From NCBI GenBank assembly GCA_002483085.1, contig DLHF01000028.1, positions 1 through 34,144 of the forward strand: 34,144 nt of DNA, written 5' to 3'. The stretch comes from Ignavibacteria bacterium UBA7675 (GTDB lineage Bacteria > Bacteroidota > Ignavibacteria > Kapaibacteriales > UB7675). The translations under genes were made by a program, and so were the position numbers. The notes below the pieces were generated by a model, which saw nothing but the letters and a program-made list of their open reading frames with translations, made no database searches and was not told the origin of the DNA. Position 1 is the stretch's first letter. Each line of letters starts with the position of its first letter. This document shows positions 18,171-27,106 of this stretch, piece by piece.

Positions 18171-20255
18171 TTATTCCTGGATGGGCGTTGCAATTTCCAC
18201 CATCACTGTTCGGTTGTAAAACCGGCCTTCTGGCAAGTCGTTGTTGTAGATCAGATATTCGCCTGCGCCGGTAGGCGTAAGCACGGCTGGGACAATCCGC
18301 GAGCGAATACCCTGCGCTACTGTTTGTGCGCGCTGCTGCGAGAGAGTTTTGTTGTACTCTTCCGATCCGATGCGATCAGTAAGCCCCGTCACCCGAACAG
18401 CGGAGCTTGTTCTCATACGGCTCTGCACGAGTTCCATCACCTGCTTGTTAAAATCGCTGATAGTAGGAGTGTCGAAGTCAAAGAACATCAAGCTATAACG
18501 TTCCAAAACAGAGTCGCGCACGATCTCGCCATTAAAGCGCCGTCCCCGGAATATCTTGCGAACGGGAATTTCGCGCGTTGCGTAGCGTGTCTGCCCATCC
18601 TGATTGCGAATGCCAAGCAGTGCAGTAAGCGAGGTCGATGTCTGAGCCATGTGCGTGCGGTCGACAATTTTTCTTTCCTCTACATTCCACACCAAATCGC
18701 CTGCGGGGACACCTAAGCCGTCCTGGTCCCAAAGCACTTCGGCTTCGGCATCATTCAGCGAAGCCATCCAGGCATTTGCATTCTCGCCGAACTGCACACG
18801 CGGCACAAGCACAAGCGCTGCGGGCTCGATCTGGCGGTCGATATATTCGCGCTTTACTGGCGCGAGGATGCGCGTGTCCGACGATGAGATTTCGGCACGG
18901 CGGTTTTCTTCGCGTCCGTCCTGAATCTGGCGGTTCGACACTGCTTGCGGAAGTGCACGACTTTCCGTGCGAATGCGCGAAGGATCAATGCCCCACGTAT
19001 CAACCAAATACTGCTTCACTGTCGTAGCTCTTCCAGCGGCAAGCGATGTTGTGGTTTCTATGTCGTCGAGCGGTTCGCGGCAGCCTGTTACAGTAATATT
19101 TGACTCTGGATACAGAAGCATCCGCTTGCCAATAATATTCAACACATGGTAGTAAATACCGAGCGTAGAATCCTGCAAATTCGACTCGTCGAACACCTGC
19201 GCCGAAGCGGGCTCTATGCGGCGATAACGGTTTTGTAATTCGCTGCTATTTGGAGCAAAGAACACATACGGCAAAAGCGGCACAACGTCGAGCGAGCGCT
19301 CTTCAGTAAGCGTGATTTCAGCGTAGTTCTGGCGCGTACCGTCGGCAAGCTGGTTCTGCACGTCGAGCGCTACAATAGGTTGCGGTGCGGGAGCAGGCTC
19401 CACAGGCACAGGTGGCTGCACCGGAGCAGCGGGCGGCTCTTCGCCGCCAAAGGCATACTTGAGCGCTACGCCAGCGCGCAGGACATGTACTTTCCATTGT
19501 ACATCCGACAGTACATCGGTAAAGCTGTAGGAGTACCCCACTTCGGGGTTGAGCACAAGCGTGTTGGAAAGTGCAACGTCTGCACCGATTACTCCCGTTG
19601 CCGCAATGCGAAGATTGCGCTGCGTATTCAGCGTTCCCTGTTCGTCAAAATTTCCGGCAATAATATTCCGCGTTGTTTCGCCATTGACAAACTTCATACC
19701 GTTCGGTCCTATAATTGTCTCTTCCTGTTCGTAAGCCGCGCGTGTAGAAAGCCCAATAGTAGGCCCGGCACCGATGTACAACGGCCCCAGCAGACGCCAT
19801 TTACCCAATGCGTCGATAGACACATAGTCTAATGCTGTTGCAAGCGTATGCTCCGTCTGTAGCCGCACGAGTGTACCATCGTCGAGCGCCACAAGCGGCG
19901 ACTCTGGATTGGGCGTCGTAAAATCGCCATTGGCTTTGTGGTAATACAATCGCATCGACAGCGCAGTTGCTGGCGAGAGTGGTATATCAACAATATTTCC
20001 AATCTGCCAGCCAAGTGTTGTTGCTTCGTCGAACGTACCGCATTCGAGCACGCCGTCGTAAGTGCTGAAATCGCCCTTGTGCATATTGAGCGCACCGGCA
20101 CCGATGGCACCTACCTGAAACCGCTGTTCGGGAGGCTCGGTCTGGGCAGATACCGGAAGAGCGAGCAGCGAGAGAAGCGCGGGCAGTACACATACCACAC
20201 TTTTTCCGGCTACTTTTCCAAACCGGGTTGTCCTGAAGTATCCCATTGTTTTCAT
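18171..20255 (-). CDS. OmpA-family outer-membrane protein
   Basis: A 694-residue protein with a signal peptide (KSVVCVLPALLSLLALPVSAQ). Residues 45-270 look like an outer-membrane beta-barrel (alternating aromatic strands, for example LALVDDGTLVRL-like turns and GYSYSFTDVLSD). A proline-rich linker follows near 272-292. A first OmpA-like segment (NITVTGCREPLDD ... RATTVKQYLVDTWGIDPSRI ... EENRRAEI) covers about 370-460, and the final OmpA domain covers about 587-694 (FFDFDTPTISDF, VTGLTDRIGSEEYNKTLSQQ, RAQTVAQGI, NRTVMVEI). OmpA domains bind peptidoglycan, so the protein should tie the outer membrane to the wall. Having two OmpA-like modules in one chain is unusual. The gene begins two bases after the stop of the Kelch gene, so the two are translationally coupled and may form one surface complex. 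Confidence 0.9.
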   Translation of the reverse strand: MKTMGYFRTTRFGKVAGKSVVCVLPALLSLLALPVSAQTEPPEQRFQVGAIGAGALNMHKGDFSTYDGVLECGTFDEATTLGWQIGNIVDIPLSPATALSMRLYYHKANGDFTTPNPESPLVALDDGTLVRLQTEHTLATALDYVSIDALGKWRLLGPLYIGAGPTIGLSTRAAYEQEETIIGPNGMKFVNGETTRNIIAGNFDEQGTLNTQRNLRIAATGVIGADVALSNTLVLNPEVGYSYSFTDVLSDVQWKVHVLRAGVALKYAFGGEEPPAAPVQPPVPVEPAPAPQPIVALDVQNQLADGTRQNYAEITLTEERSLDVVPLLPYVFFAPNSSELQNRYRRIEPASAQVFDESNLQDSTLGIYYHVLNIIGKRMLLYPESNITVTGCREPLDDIETTTSLAAGRATTVKQYLVDTWGIDPSRIRTESRALPQAVSNRQIQDGREENRRAEISSSDTRILAPVKREYIDRQIEPAALVLVPRVQFGENANAWMASLNDAEAEVLWDQDGLGVPAGDLVWNVEERKIVDRTHMAQTSTSLTALLGIRNQDGQTRYATREIPVRKIFRGRRFNGEIVRDSVLERYSLMFFDFDTPTISDFNKQVMELVQSRMRTSSAVRVTGLTDRIGSEEYNKTLSQQRAQTVAQGIRSRIVPAVLTPTGAGEYLIYNNDLPEGRFYNRTVMVEIATPIQE

Positions 20256-20257
20256 AA

Positions 20258-23200
20258 TTATCGCATGAGCATCACAGGTTGAACATCTACAATTTCAGCA
20301 TCGAGAACAGCACGGGCAAAATACACACCAGCAGGAAGGCGGCTTACGTCGAGTTCCGCCTGCACACTGCCTTCGGAATACTCGCCCAGATCGCGTTCTG
20401 CTACAGGCTCGCCGAGTGCATTGACAATTTGTATTTTCAGTTGTCCAGAGTGCGGGGGGCGCACGAGTATTTGCAATGATTCCACAGCGGGATTTGGCAG
20501 AGCGCGGATAAACGACGCACCCTCGGTGCGGATAAATCCACTCTGCCCGCCGCACGGATTGTCAATCGGCATAATCACCTTTGTCGGCGCTACGCAGAAG
20601 TCGTTAGTGCCTGCGCCGCTTATCGCTATGTCGCTTCTGTCGTTGTTGCCGCGCAAGATGTCGCATTCAAGCCCAAACGCTGGGCCATTGCCAGCAACTG
20701 GAGTCTGCCAAAAGAGCGATACCTGCACGACTCCTGGCCGGATAATTGCCATTGTCGACTGCACAGCGTCTAAAGCCGGAGCACCGGCAATCGACACAAG
20801 GCGCCGGGGATGCACCATTGTTTTGTTGTAGGCGATGACTATCGCCGCTTGTTCGAGCTGCACGCCATCGGCACCGGCGATGCTGATGGGAATCACTACA
20901 GTGGTGCCAATCGCTGCATCCGGCGCAGACGGTACAAAAGAAAAAGTTGGAACGGCACGCACTTGTACCGGAATGGCAAGAGTGCCAAAGCTGCCGGTAG
21001 CAAACACGGTGTCGGTAATCACACCAGAAACAGCGGGCGCAACGCGAACGCGCACCGTCATGTATTCGCGGGGCTGTAGTACGGTGTCCGTCGCAGCCGT
21101 TGCAACAAAACTGCTTCCAGCCTGCATAGCAACGCCATCGACAACAACAGACTCGAACTGGCCGGGATTTTCCAGCAGGAACGACGCAGTAGCGGAATCG
21201 CCTACACAGAGCGTACCGAGGTCGAGCAGGCCGACCGACGGGCTGATAAAGCGCGAGCGCAATACAAAGCACAGTTCCGAACGCGTCGCCGTGTCGCCGT
21301 TGTTGATAAACTCTACTACAGCTTTTTCCGTAGCTTCGCGCTGTGGCTTAAAGGCAATCTCCACAGCAATGGTTTGCCCCGGTGCAATCACAAGCGGCAG
21401 CACCGACGGGTCGGCGAGCATAAACAGCCCGTCCACGCCCGCAGTTATCGCAGCCCCGGTGATTGTCACCGGCCTGTCGCTCGGGTTGAACAGCGTCACA
21501 AAACGGGTAAGAGAGTCGCCAGGTGCAATAGAAAGGGTATCGCAGTCGGGCATCGACGAAGCAACAGCATACCGGCGTATGCCTGTGCCTGCTATGCCAA
21601 TCGGAAAGGTGCGGGAAGCAATGTGCACTGTCACCGAAGCTACAGACGAACCCCGCTGGCGCGGAAAAAATTCTACACATACGATAAGGGAATCGCCAGG
21701 TGCAACAGCCACACGCCCCACAGGCGACACAACGCGATAGACATCGCGCGGCGTGACAATGACCGAATCAATCACCGTAGTATCAGTACCACGGTTGCGA
21801 ATCGCTGTAAAGCATTTGCGCTCGGTCGTGTTGATGAATACACTGTCGAAATCGACTGCACCCGCAACAACAGCAATTTCCGATTCTACACCTGTGCCGC
21901 GCAGCCTTACGGTATCGGTAAGCGGTCCAACATCGAACAGCAGGACGTCGGAGCGCTCGCCCGCTGCGTTGGGGCGAAACCGCACATGGAGCACGCGCTG
22001 GCCTCCGGGCGGTATCACTCGTGCAGAGGCGTCGCCCGATAGAGTGAATTCGGCCCCTTGGGCAAAGCGAAATGTGTGGACATTAACAGGTAAGAGCCAT
22101 TCATTGCGTATGACAACAGCCAAGCTGTCGCTGCGGCGCCCTACTTCTTCTACTCCAAAGGCGAGATCATTGGCGCGCAACGGTTGGAATATTTCTGTGT
22201 GTGCCATTGCAGTACCGTCTTCGCCACCTGTTACAAGCGGGAGATTACTTCCTGCCACAGTGATAGTGCGCTCTGCTCCGCGCCTGTTCAGCAGCGGAAA
22301 AGGCACCCATTGCCCAGCGGGAACCGCATTGTCGGGAAGCTCAAATGTCTCGGTCTCGCGCACTGTACCGGAAGCGCCCTGCCCTGCCACAATCATGTAA
22401 ACACGGGCAGTATCTGAAGGGCCAGCCACAAGAGCTGCACGCGCACGAGCCCGGGCGGTCTGCATGCGTGGCGCAGCGCGCCATCCGCTTTTTACATCAT
22501 ACCACTCGCATGTATTGAGCGGCGCGCCTGCATCGCCAAACCCACCGAAAACGCGCGCAATACCCGCGAGGTCGCCTACGGACGCAGCCGAGGAACGATA
22601 CAGAACAGGAGGATTGGCAAGCGGATCCCACACCGTTGTGCCTATCGGCAACAGCTCCGTTGATGTCGTTGGTTTTGTCTCTTCGCCACCTGCCACTACG
22701 AGTTCTAATCTGTTCAGGGCGTCGGTAATGCGCACGAGCGCGTGCTCCGAGCGCGCAGTTTTCATTGCGCCAGTCGGCGCTATCTGTAATGTCTGGATAT
22801 TAATACGCTCCGCTGCATCAGAGCGGGCCCCGGAGTGCAAAGCGCCGCCAGCTTGTACACGCCCGCCCGATACAACAACAAAATTTCCTCCATCCCAAGC
22901 CGCTGCACAATCGCCCCGTGCCACCGCAAGCGAACTCATTGTGCGCCAACGCCAATTGCCCACTCCAGCGTCGAAGTCCAGCACTTCTATGGATGCCAGA
23001 CTGCGATAACTCCCCGGTGCACCTGTATATCCGCCTATGGCAAATACCCGCGACCCACCCGCGACCGGCACCACAACAAGCGCGTGGTAAGCACGCGAAT
23101 CGGTAAGTGCATTCACCGTGGGAGTGAATGCACCCGTTGCCGCCGAGTAAATAAATGAAGCAGATGAGGTCTGCCCATCGTCGGCGAGCCCCCCGGCCAC

Positions 23201-23365
23201 AAGGATATCGCCATTGTGCAACAGCACTGTGGCGTGGCCTGTAAGCGCTACCGGCAACAGCGTATGAGGGCGCCATTGGGGAACAGTCGTTTGTGCCGTA
23301 AGCGTACACACGCTTCCCAGCACGAGAACAACAGAAAGAAAAAGGATGCTGTATAGTTTCTGCAT
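20258..23365 (-). CDS. Secreted Kelch / choice-of-anchor-D / cohesin-like T9SS protein
   Basis: A 1035-residue protein with a signal peptide (MQKLYSILFLSVVLVLGSVC). Residues 30-390 hold Kelch-type propeller repeats (GHATVLLHNGDILVAGG, AYHALVVVPVAGGSRVFAIGG, ARGDCAAAWDGGNFVVVSGG, SEHALVRI). ASH/choice-of-anchor-D modules follow (for example IPPGGQRVLHVRFRPNAAGE and LLDLGTLCVGDSATASF). Near 815-930 a segment with IGTTVVIPISIAGADGVQ and IAYNKTMVHPRRL resembles a cohesin-like beta-sandwich. The last 90 residues (RALPNPAVESLQIL, NALGEPVAERDLG, LPAGVYFARAV) are a T9SS sorting domain. SD-like AGGTGA precedes the ATG by four bases. It is the first gene of a two-gene unit with ompA, consistent with a surface scaffold. 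The ligand is unknown. Confidence 0.88.
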   Translation of the reverse strand: MQKLYSILFLSVVLVLGSVCTLTAQTTVPQWRPHTLLPVALTGHATVLLHNGDILVAGGLADDGQTSSASFIYSAATGAFTPTVNALTDSRAYHALVVVPVAGGSRVFAIGGYTGAPGSYRSLASIEVLDFDAGVGNWRWRTMSSLAVARGDCAAAWDGGNFVVVSGGRVQAGGALHSGARSDAAERINIQTLQIAPTGAMKTARSEHALVRITDALNRLELVVAGGEETKPTTSTELLPIGTTVWDPLANPPVLYRSSAASVGDLAGIARVFGGFGDAGAPLNTCEWYDVKSGWRAAPRMQTARARARAALVAGPSDTARVYMIVAGQGASGTVRETETFELPDNAVPAGQWVPFPLLNRRGAERTITVAGSNLPLVTGGEDGTAMAHTEIFQPLRANDLAFGVEEVGRRSDSLAVVIRNEWLLPVNVHTFRFAQGAEFTLSGDASARVIPPGGQRVLHVRFRPNAAGERSDVLLFDVGPLTDTVRLRGTGVESEIAVVAGAVDFDSVFINTTERKCFTAIRNRGTDTTVIDSVIVTPRDVYRVVSPVGRVAVAPGDSLIVCVEFFPRQRGSSVASVTVHIASRTFPIGIAGTGIRRYAVASSMPDCDTLSIAPGDSLTRFVTLFNPSDRPVTITGAAITAGVDGLFMLADPSVLPLVIAPGQTIAVEIAFKPQREATEKAVVEFINNGDTATRSELCFVLRSRFISPSVGLLDLGTLCVGDSATASFLLENPGQFESVVVDGVAMQAGSSFVATAATDTVLQPREYMTVRVRVAPAVSGVITDTVFATGSFGTLAIPVQVRAVPTFSFVPSAPDAAIGTTVVIPISIAGADGVQLEQAAIVIAYNKTMVHPRRLVSIAGAPALDAVQSTMAIIRPGVVQVSLFWQTPVAGNGPAFGLECDILRGNNDRSDIAISGAGTNDFCVAPTKVIMPIDNPCGGQSGFIRTEGASFIRALPNPAVESLQILVRPPHSGQLKIQIVNALGEPVAERDLGEYSEGSVQAELDVSRLPAGVYFARAVLDAEIVDVQPVMLMR

Positions 23366-23669
23366 TATTTCACCTAAAAAACTCCGATGCTCTCAGCCCG
23401 ACTTCCACCGGACAACCGTGCGTAAAAATGCACTCTTGCTACGAACATTAAAAAATCAAAAATCTACTGCCTTAAAGGTCTATCTGTGATATTTGGTTAC
23501 GAAGTGGCCGCCCATCCATTGCCCGCACATTGTTTTACTGTACGTGGTGCGGCTTTGTGCGCCTATGCCTTACACCATTCGGCAAATGGTCTATACCGCT
23601 GCAAATACGAGGATTCCCGCATCCGGAACAATCACCCCGAATGCGGGAACATTCCTGTAATGCTACTCT
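23366..23669. other. Intergenic gap with hairpins 3' of the C39-like gene
   Basis: This 304-base gap holds the leader of the Kelch gene on its left side and the 3' end of the next minus-strand gene on its right. Two hairpins are visible (23574-23590 and 23614-23649). The short open frame at 23486-23686 has no domain and is not supported. Confidence 0.5.
23614..23649 (-). terminator. Hairpin just past the C39-like gene, possible terminator
   Basis: A 9-bp perfect stem TTCCCGCAT/ATGCGGGAA with an 18-nt loop starts 21 bases after the stop at 23670. It lacks a T-tract, so it may be a stabilising 3' hairpin instead. A second small hairpin (ACCATT/AATGGT, 23574-23590) follows. Confidence 0.4.
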
Positions 23670-26600
23670 CTATCGCAGTACAGTAATCCTCCGTACTTCC
23701 ACAATACCGTCGGCTTCGATTCGGCAAAAGTACACGCCTGCCGGAACAGTTTCGGTGTTCCATCGGGCAAAATGCATACCGGCATCAGTATATCCATCCA
23801 TCAGAACCGCAACTTCGGCACCCATCATGTTCACCACACCAAGCCGTACATGCTGGGGTCGGTCGAGTGCAAACTCTACAGTAGCGACTGAATTCACAGG
23901 CTCGGGATAAGAACTGCGCAGCAGCCGATTGCGGTGTTCGCCTTCTTCGATCACATCCGTTGGTATGAGAATATCGTATTCTTTTTTCTGATTGACTTCC
24001 ACTGTGTCGCGTTCGCTTCTGTGGTCGTAGGCAATTTTCGCAACATTGTGCATGACAATATCCACGTCGTATGCAGTTTCATCAATGCCTGTCACCTCTA
24101 CTTTGTAAGCTCCGGGACCGGGGTTGCGAAGTCCAATGACAAGGGCGTCGCGAAGCTGTACTTCAAAGCCATTACTGTTGTCGCCGCCCTCTTCCTCACC
24201 AAAAGCAATATTGACCTCCGAGCCGGGAATATCCTGCACAGTACTGCCGTCGGCATTCATACCTGTACGCCGCCCTTCGTTGTCTACAATCACGACAGAT
24301 AGCGTCGGCGGCACATCTTCTTGGCTGGCACCAGCCTGTACGTCGGGCACTTTTCCGCCAAAGCCATTAGTGGCACAATTCGACGCGGCAGTACACCTGC
24401 TGCGCACGCGCACATACACAGTGCTGTCGTTGAAAAACGACAAGGTGTACCGTGTGCTATCTGTATTGCCTGCACGCAGCCGGAATCTATCGCGTGGATA
24501 AATTCCAAACCAACCGCTGTGGCTCATACCAACGCACAAACTATCGAGTTTTCCCGCCAAGCCGTAGTGCCCTGCATTCATGCCTCCGGCGTCTGGATTA
24601 GCATAGAAGTGGCCAGCGGGATCGGCTACGATGTAGTAATTCGTATCTACGCCCATGCTGCGCAGCATTTTGCGTACCTCGGGATTATTTCCCACTCCGA
24701 GCAGCAGAATCACATGCCCACCACCCGGATTCACTCCTGTGCCGAGATAGGTGCCGATAAGTACAGGCCGCTTCAGTGCAAGCCAGCCATCAACTTCCGT
24801 CCATTTCCGCATTCCATAAGCAGGTCGCAAAAGCGCATCAAGGGTGTTGTCGCTCATGTCCGGATTGAACTTCCGGCAGCTATACACCGGGGAATCAGTA
24901 TTAGTAAGGCACATTCCTGTCGATACAGTATCGCCCCACAGCCAGCGCGTAGCTCGCTCCCACAAGAACGCTTGCTCGGTGTCGTCGGGCACCACGCTTG
25001 CCGTCGTTGCATCCGATTTTCTCAATCCTATTTGCAGGCTGTTATGGTATGCTTGGCTCAGCGTAGGTCTGCTGGCGACGGGGAGCAGCGTAGACAAGGC
25101 CATTGTCAGCGAGCTGGCACCACAGGCATTGCCGCCCTTGTAGCCATGCCGCACGGGAAGATCATCGGAAGCACCACGGTCGTACTGGTTTATATTGTCG
25201 ATAGAGTCGGGCGATACTGTATAGTCGGCTGTATAATCGTATAGCAACAGATATTCAGGTACGGCACCCGACAGAGAATCTTTCACTTTTCGCAGCATTG
25301 TAGCGTTCAAGGAGTCGCAGGCCGTCGCCGCAGAAATCGCACCGGTGTGGATGCGCCCGAGCAACAGTGGGTTCTGCAATGTAATCATCGAAGAATCGGA
25401 AGTGCGCTGGTCGATTTTTGTTGTAACACCAAGCAGCAGTAAACCACGCGCTCTGCGTGCAGAAAACACACCTGCAGGAGCAACACCCCAGTTCAGTGCT
25501 ACGATCTCGCCTCGCACTGTATGCAGAGCAGCCGTGCGCGTGCCATCAAGGCTTTCCCGCTCTTCTTTCTTTTCAAATGGCTGCCGTCTGCACGGAATGT
25601 GCACCGTCTTGCCGTTGAAGACACCACCGCTGATTTTCATCGCTACGCTGTCGTCGCGCACAGCGCCAAGCGCCCTGTATTCCTTTGCCCGCAGCCACTG
25701 CACAAGCGCGGAGTCGGCGGCTGCCCTGTTGGCAAGCACAGTGTCCGTTTGTGCGGCAATCATGATGTCGGTCTTTACCGATATGCCCGCAAGCGTGGCT
25801 GTTGTAGAAGTAGTGTGCAAGCTGTCTATGGGCAGCCTGTGCAGTTCCACCGACGAAATGCTATTGGAATCTTTGTAGTTTACTGCGCGAAAATTCTCTG
25901 GTCGACCGAATTCCGCACGCCGCCGGTTGTTCCTTTTGTCGCTTGCGTTGCGGCATGCCTGGAGCTGATAACCCCGTCTGTTGGGCAAAGGCAGCACGAC
26001 CGGCTTGGCGAATGATGTATCAACATAAATAGTGCGGGAAGCGCCTGCTGTGGCGCCCGTGCTTGTGATAAACGAAAGCTCTATCGGTGTTACAGCCTGC
26101 GATGCCGAAAGCGTGCGTGTGTACGAAGCAACACCATGTGCGTCGGCAATTACTGGCTGGGTAGAAGTGCCTTCCACAACGCCAACAAATGCACCGGGTG
26201 CCGTAAGGACGCGATAGGTAATGGCCTCGCCCTGTTTCAAGCCAACATCAGCGGGCTCAATCACAAAGCCGCGAATACGAAATACACCCCGTATCTGGAA
26301 TTTCTGGTTGTTGCTCGAATTCTCTGCGTCGACGTATGTGCACTGGACATCAAAGGAGCCAGCTACAGACTGGTTCAGCGTGTCGAATGCTGTTGTTGTT
26401 ATGGTTGCAACGTCGCCACTTTCATTGCTCGCTAGCCTGTTGCCAGTTGTCCTGTAGAACGCTTTTGTGGCTTTGGCAATTTGCGTGCCCTTGCCCTTGT
26501 AGCCGTCGATCCTTATAGTAATAGCAGGCCGGTTCTGCACTTCTGTAATGCTCGCCGGATAGTACACTAAAAGCGATACTGTGTCGATAGGTGCCACCTT

Positions 26601-26810
26601 GTCGAACACGCGCAGCACAACGCTAAATGTGTCCCGTGCACTGTCCCACTCCTTGCTACTACTTACTAATATGTTCTGCCAACGTGCATATCCACCCTCT
26701 TTCCAGTCGACCGACTGTGCACGAAGAGGCACAACAGCCGCAAGGCATACAAGAGCAATAGCCATGCACCGAATAGCGCTCCGGCAACCCAGATGTATCA
26801 AATTTCCCAT
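23670..26810 (-). CDS. T9SS-sorted protein with C39-like cysteine peptidase domain
   Basis: A 1046-residue exported protein (signal peptide AIRCMAIALVCLAAVVPLRAQ). Residues 30-300 are beta-rich modules. Between about 540 and 760 lies a papain-fold, C39-like unit: nucleophile Cys near 561 in GNACGASSLTMAL, His near 698 in GGGHVILLLGVG, and Asp near 730 in IVADPAGHFYANP. This is the Cys-His-Asp order and spacing of peptidase family C39 and C39-like domains. The C-terminal 90 residues (YPEPVNSVATVEF, NMMGAEVAVLMDG, VPAGVYFCRIEA, RRITVLR) are a T9SS sorting domain. It is probably a surface cysteine peptidase. Classical C39 domains process bacteriocin leaders inside ABC transporters, so a free, secreted one likely has another target. 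AGGGGAG lies just before the ATG. Confidence 0.78.
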   Translation of the reverse strand: MGNLIHLGCRSAIRCMAIALVCLAAVVPLRAQSVDWKEGGYARWQNILVSSSKEWDSARDTFSVVLRVFDKVAPIDTVSLLVYYPASITEVQNRPAITIRIDGYKGKGTQIAKATKAFYRTTGNRLASNESGDVATITTTAFDTLNQSVAGSFDVQCTYVDAENSSNNQKFQIRGVFRIRGFVIEPADVGLKQGEAITYRVLTAPGAFVGVVEGTSTQPVIADAHGVASYTRTLSASQAVTPIELSFITSTGATAGASRTIYVDTSFAKPVVLPLPNRRGYQLQACRNASDKRNNRRRAEFGRPENFRAVNYKDSNSISSVELHRLPIDSLHTTSTTATLAGISVKTDIMIAAQTDTVLANRAAADSALVQWLRAKEYRALGAVRDDSVAMKISGGVFNGKTVHIPCRRQPFEKKEERESLDGTRTAALHTVRGEIVALNWGVAPAGVFSARRARGLLLLGVTTKIDQRTSDSSMITLQNPLLLGRIHTGAISAATACDSLNATMLRKVKDSLSGAVPEYLLLYDYTADYTVSPDSIDNINQYDRGASDDLPVRHGYKGGNACGASSLTMALSTLLPVASRPTLSQAYHNSLQIGLRKSDATTASVVPDDTEQAFLWERATRWLWGDTVSTGMCLTNTDSPVYSCRKFNPDMSDNTLDALLRPAYGMRKWTEVDGWLALKRPVLIGTYLGTGVNPGGGHVILLLGVGNNPEVRKMLRSMGVDTNYYIVADPAGHFYANPDAGGMNAGHYGLAGKLDSLCVGMSHSGWFGIYPRDRFRLRAGNTDSTRYTLSFFNDSTVYVRVRSRCTAASNCATNGFGGKVPDVQAGASQEDVPPTLSVVIVDNEGRRTGMNADGSTVQDIPGSEVNIAFGEEEGGDNSNGFEVQLRDALVIGLRNPGPGAYKVEVTGIDETAYDVDIVMHNVAKIAYDHRSERDTVEVNQKKEYDILIPTDVIEEGEHRNRLLRSSYPEPVNSVATVEFALDRPQHVRLGVVNMMGAEVAVLMDGYTDAGMHFARWNTETVPAGVYFCRIEADGIVEVRRITVLR

Positions 26811-27106
26811 ATACTCCCCTCATGAATAGACATGAATATTATAGAGCGAAATATACAGGTTTACGCCGTAGCGGGCATTACTGAAATACTACGTAGACTA
26901 GTTGTTGCCGGGCAGGTGTTACAGCACAGCAGGCAAATCAACAGCACACAGGCTCTCCATTCTGGTGCGCTTCGGCCTTCGCTCATGCGTTCAGTCTTTG
27001 CACCGCGCAGCACAACCGCCGCGTGGCTTTCCTCCCGTAGCCCGCGTATTGTTAGCAGAGATGTTCCGCTTTTCTGCACGACTGCCGTGCTTCATCAGTG
27101 GGAATA
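26811..27106. other. Intergenic gap with repeat copy E
   Basis: This 296-base gap lies between two minus-strand genes. It contains the leader of the C39-like gene (26811-26880) and repeat copy E. No gene or terminator is clear. Confidence 0.55.
26964..27092 (+). repeat. Dispersed intergenic repeat, copy E (diverged)
   Basis: GGTGCGCTTCGGCCTTCGC, CTTTGCACCGCGCAGCACA and CCGCCGCGTGGC keep the order and spacing of the left half of copies A and B. The right half is degenerate, with a possible GACTGCCGTGC end at 27080-27090. The orientation is the same as in the other copies. Confidence 0.6.

Noticed and set aside
23574..23590. Intrinsic terminator on the minus strand
   Set aside because: A 6-bp stem without a T-tract is too weak to call on its own.
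23486..23686. A 66-residue open frame on +
   Set aside because: No domain or ribosome binding site, and it overlaps hairpins and the 3' end of the C39-like gene.
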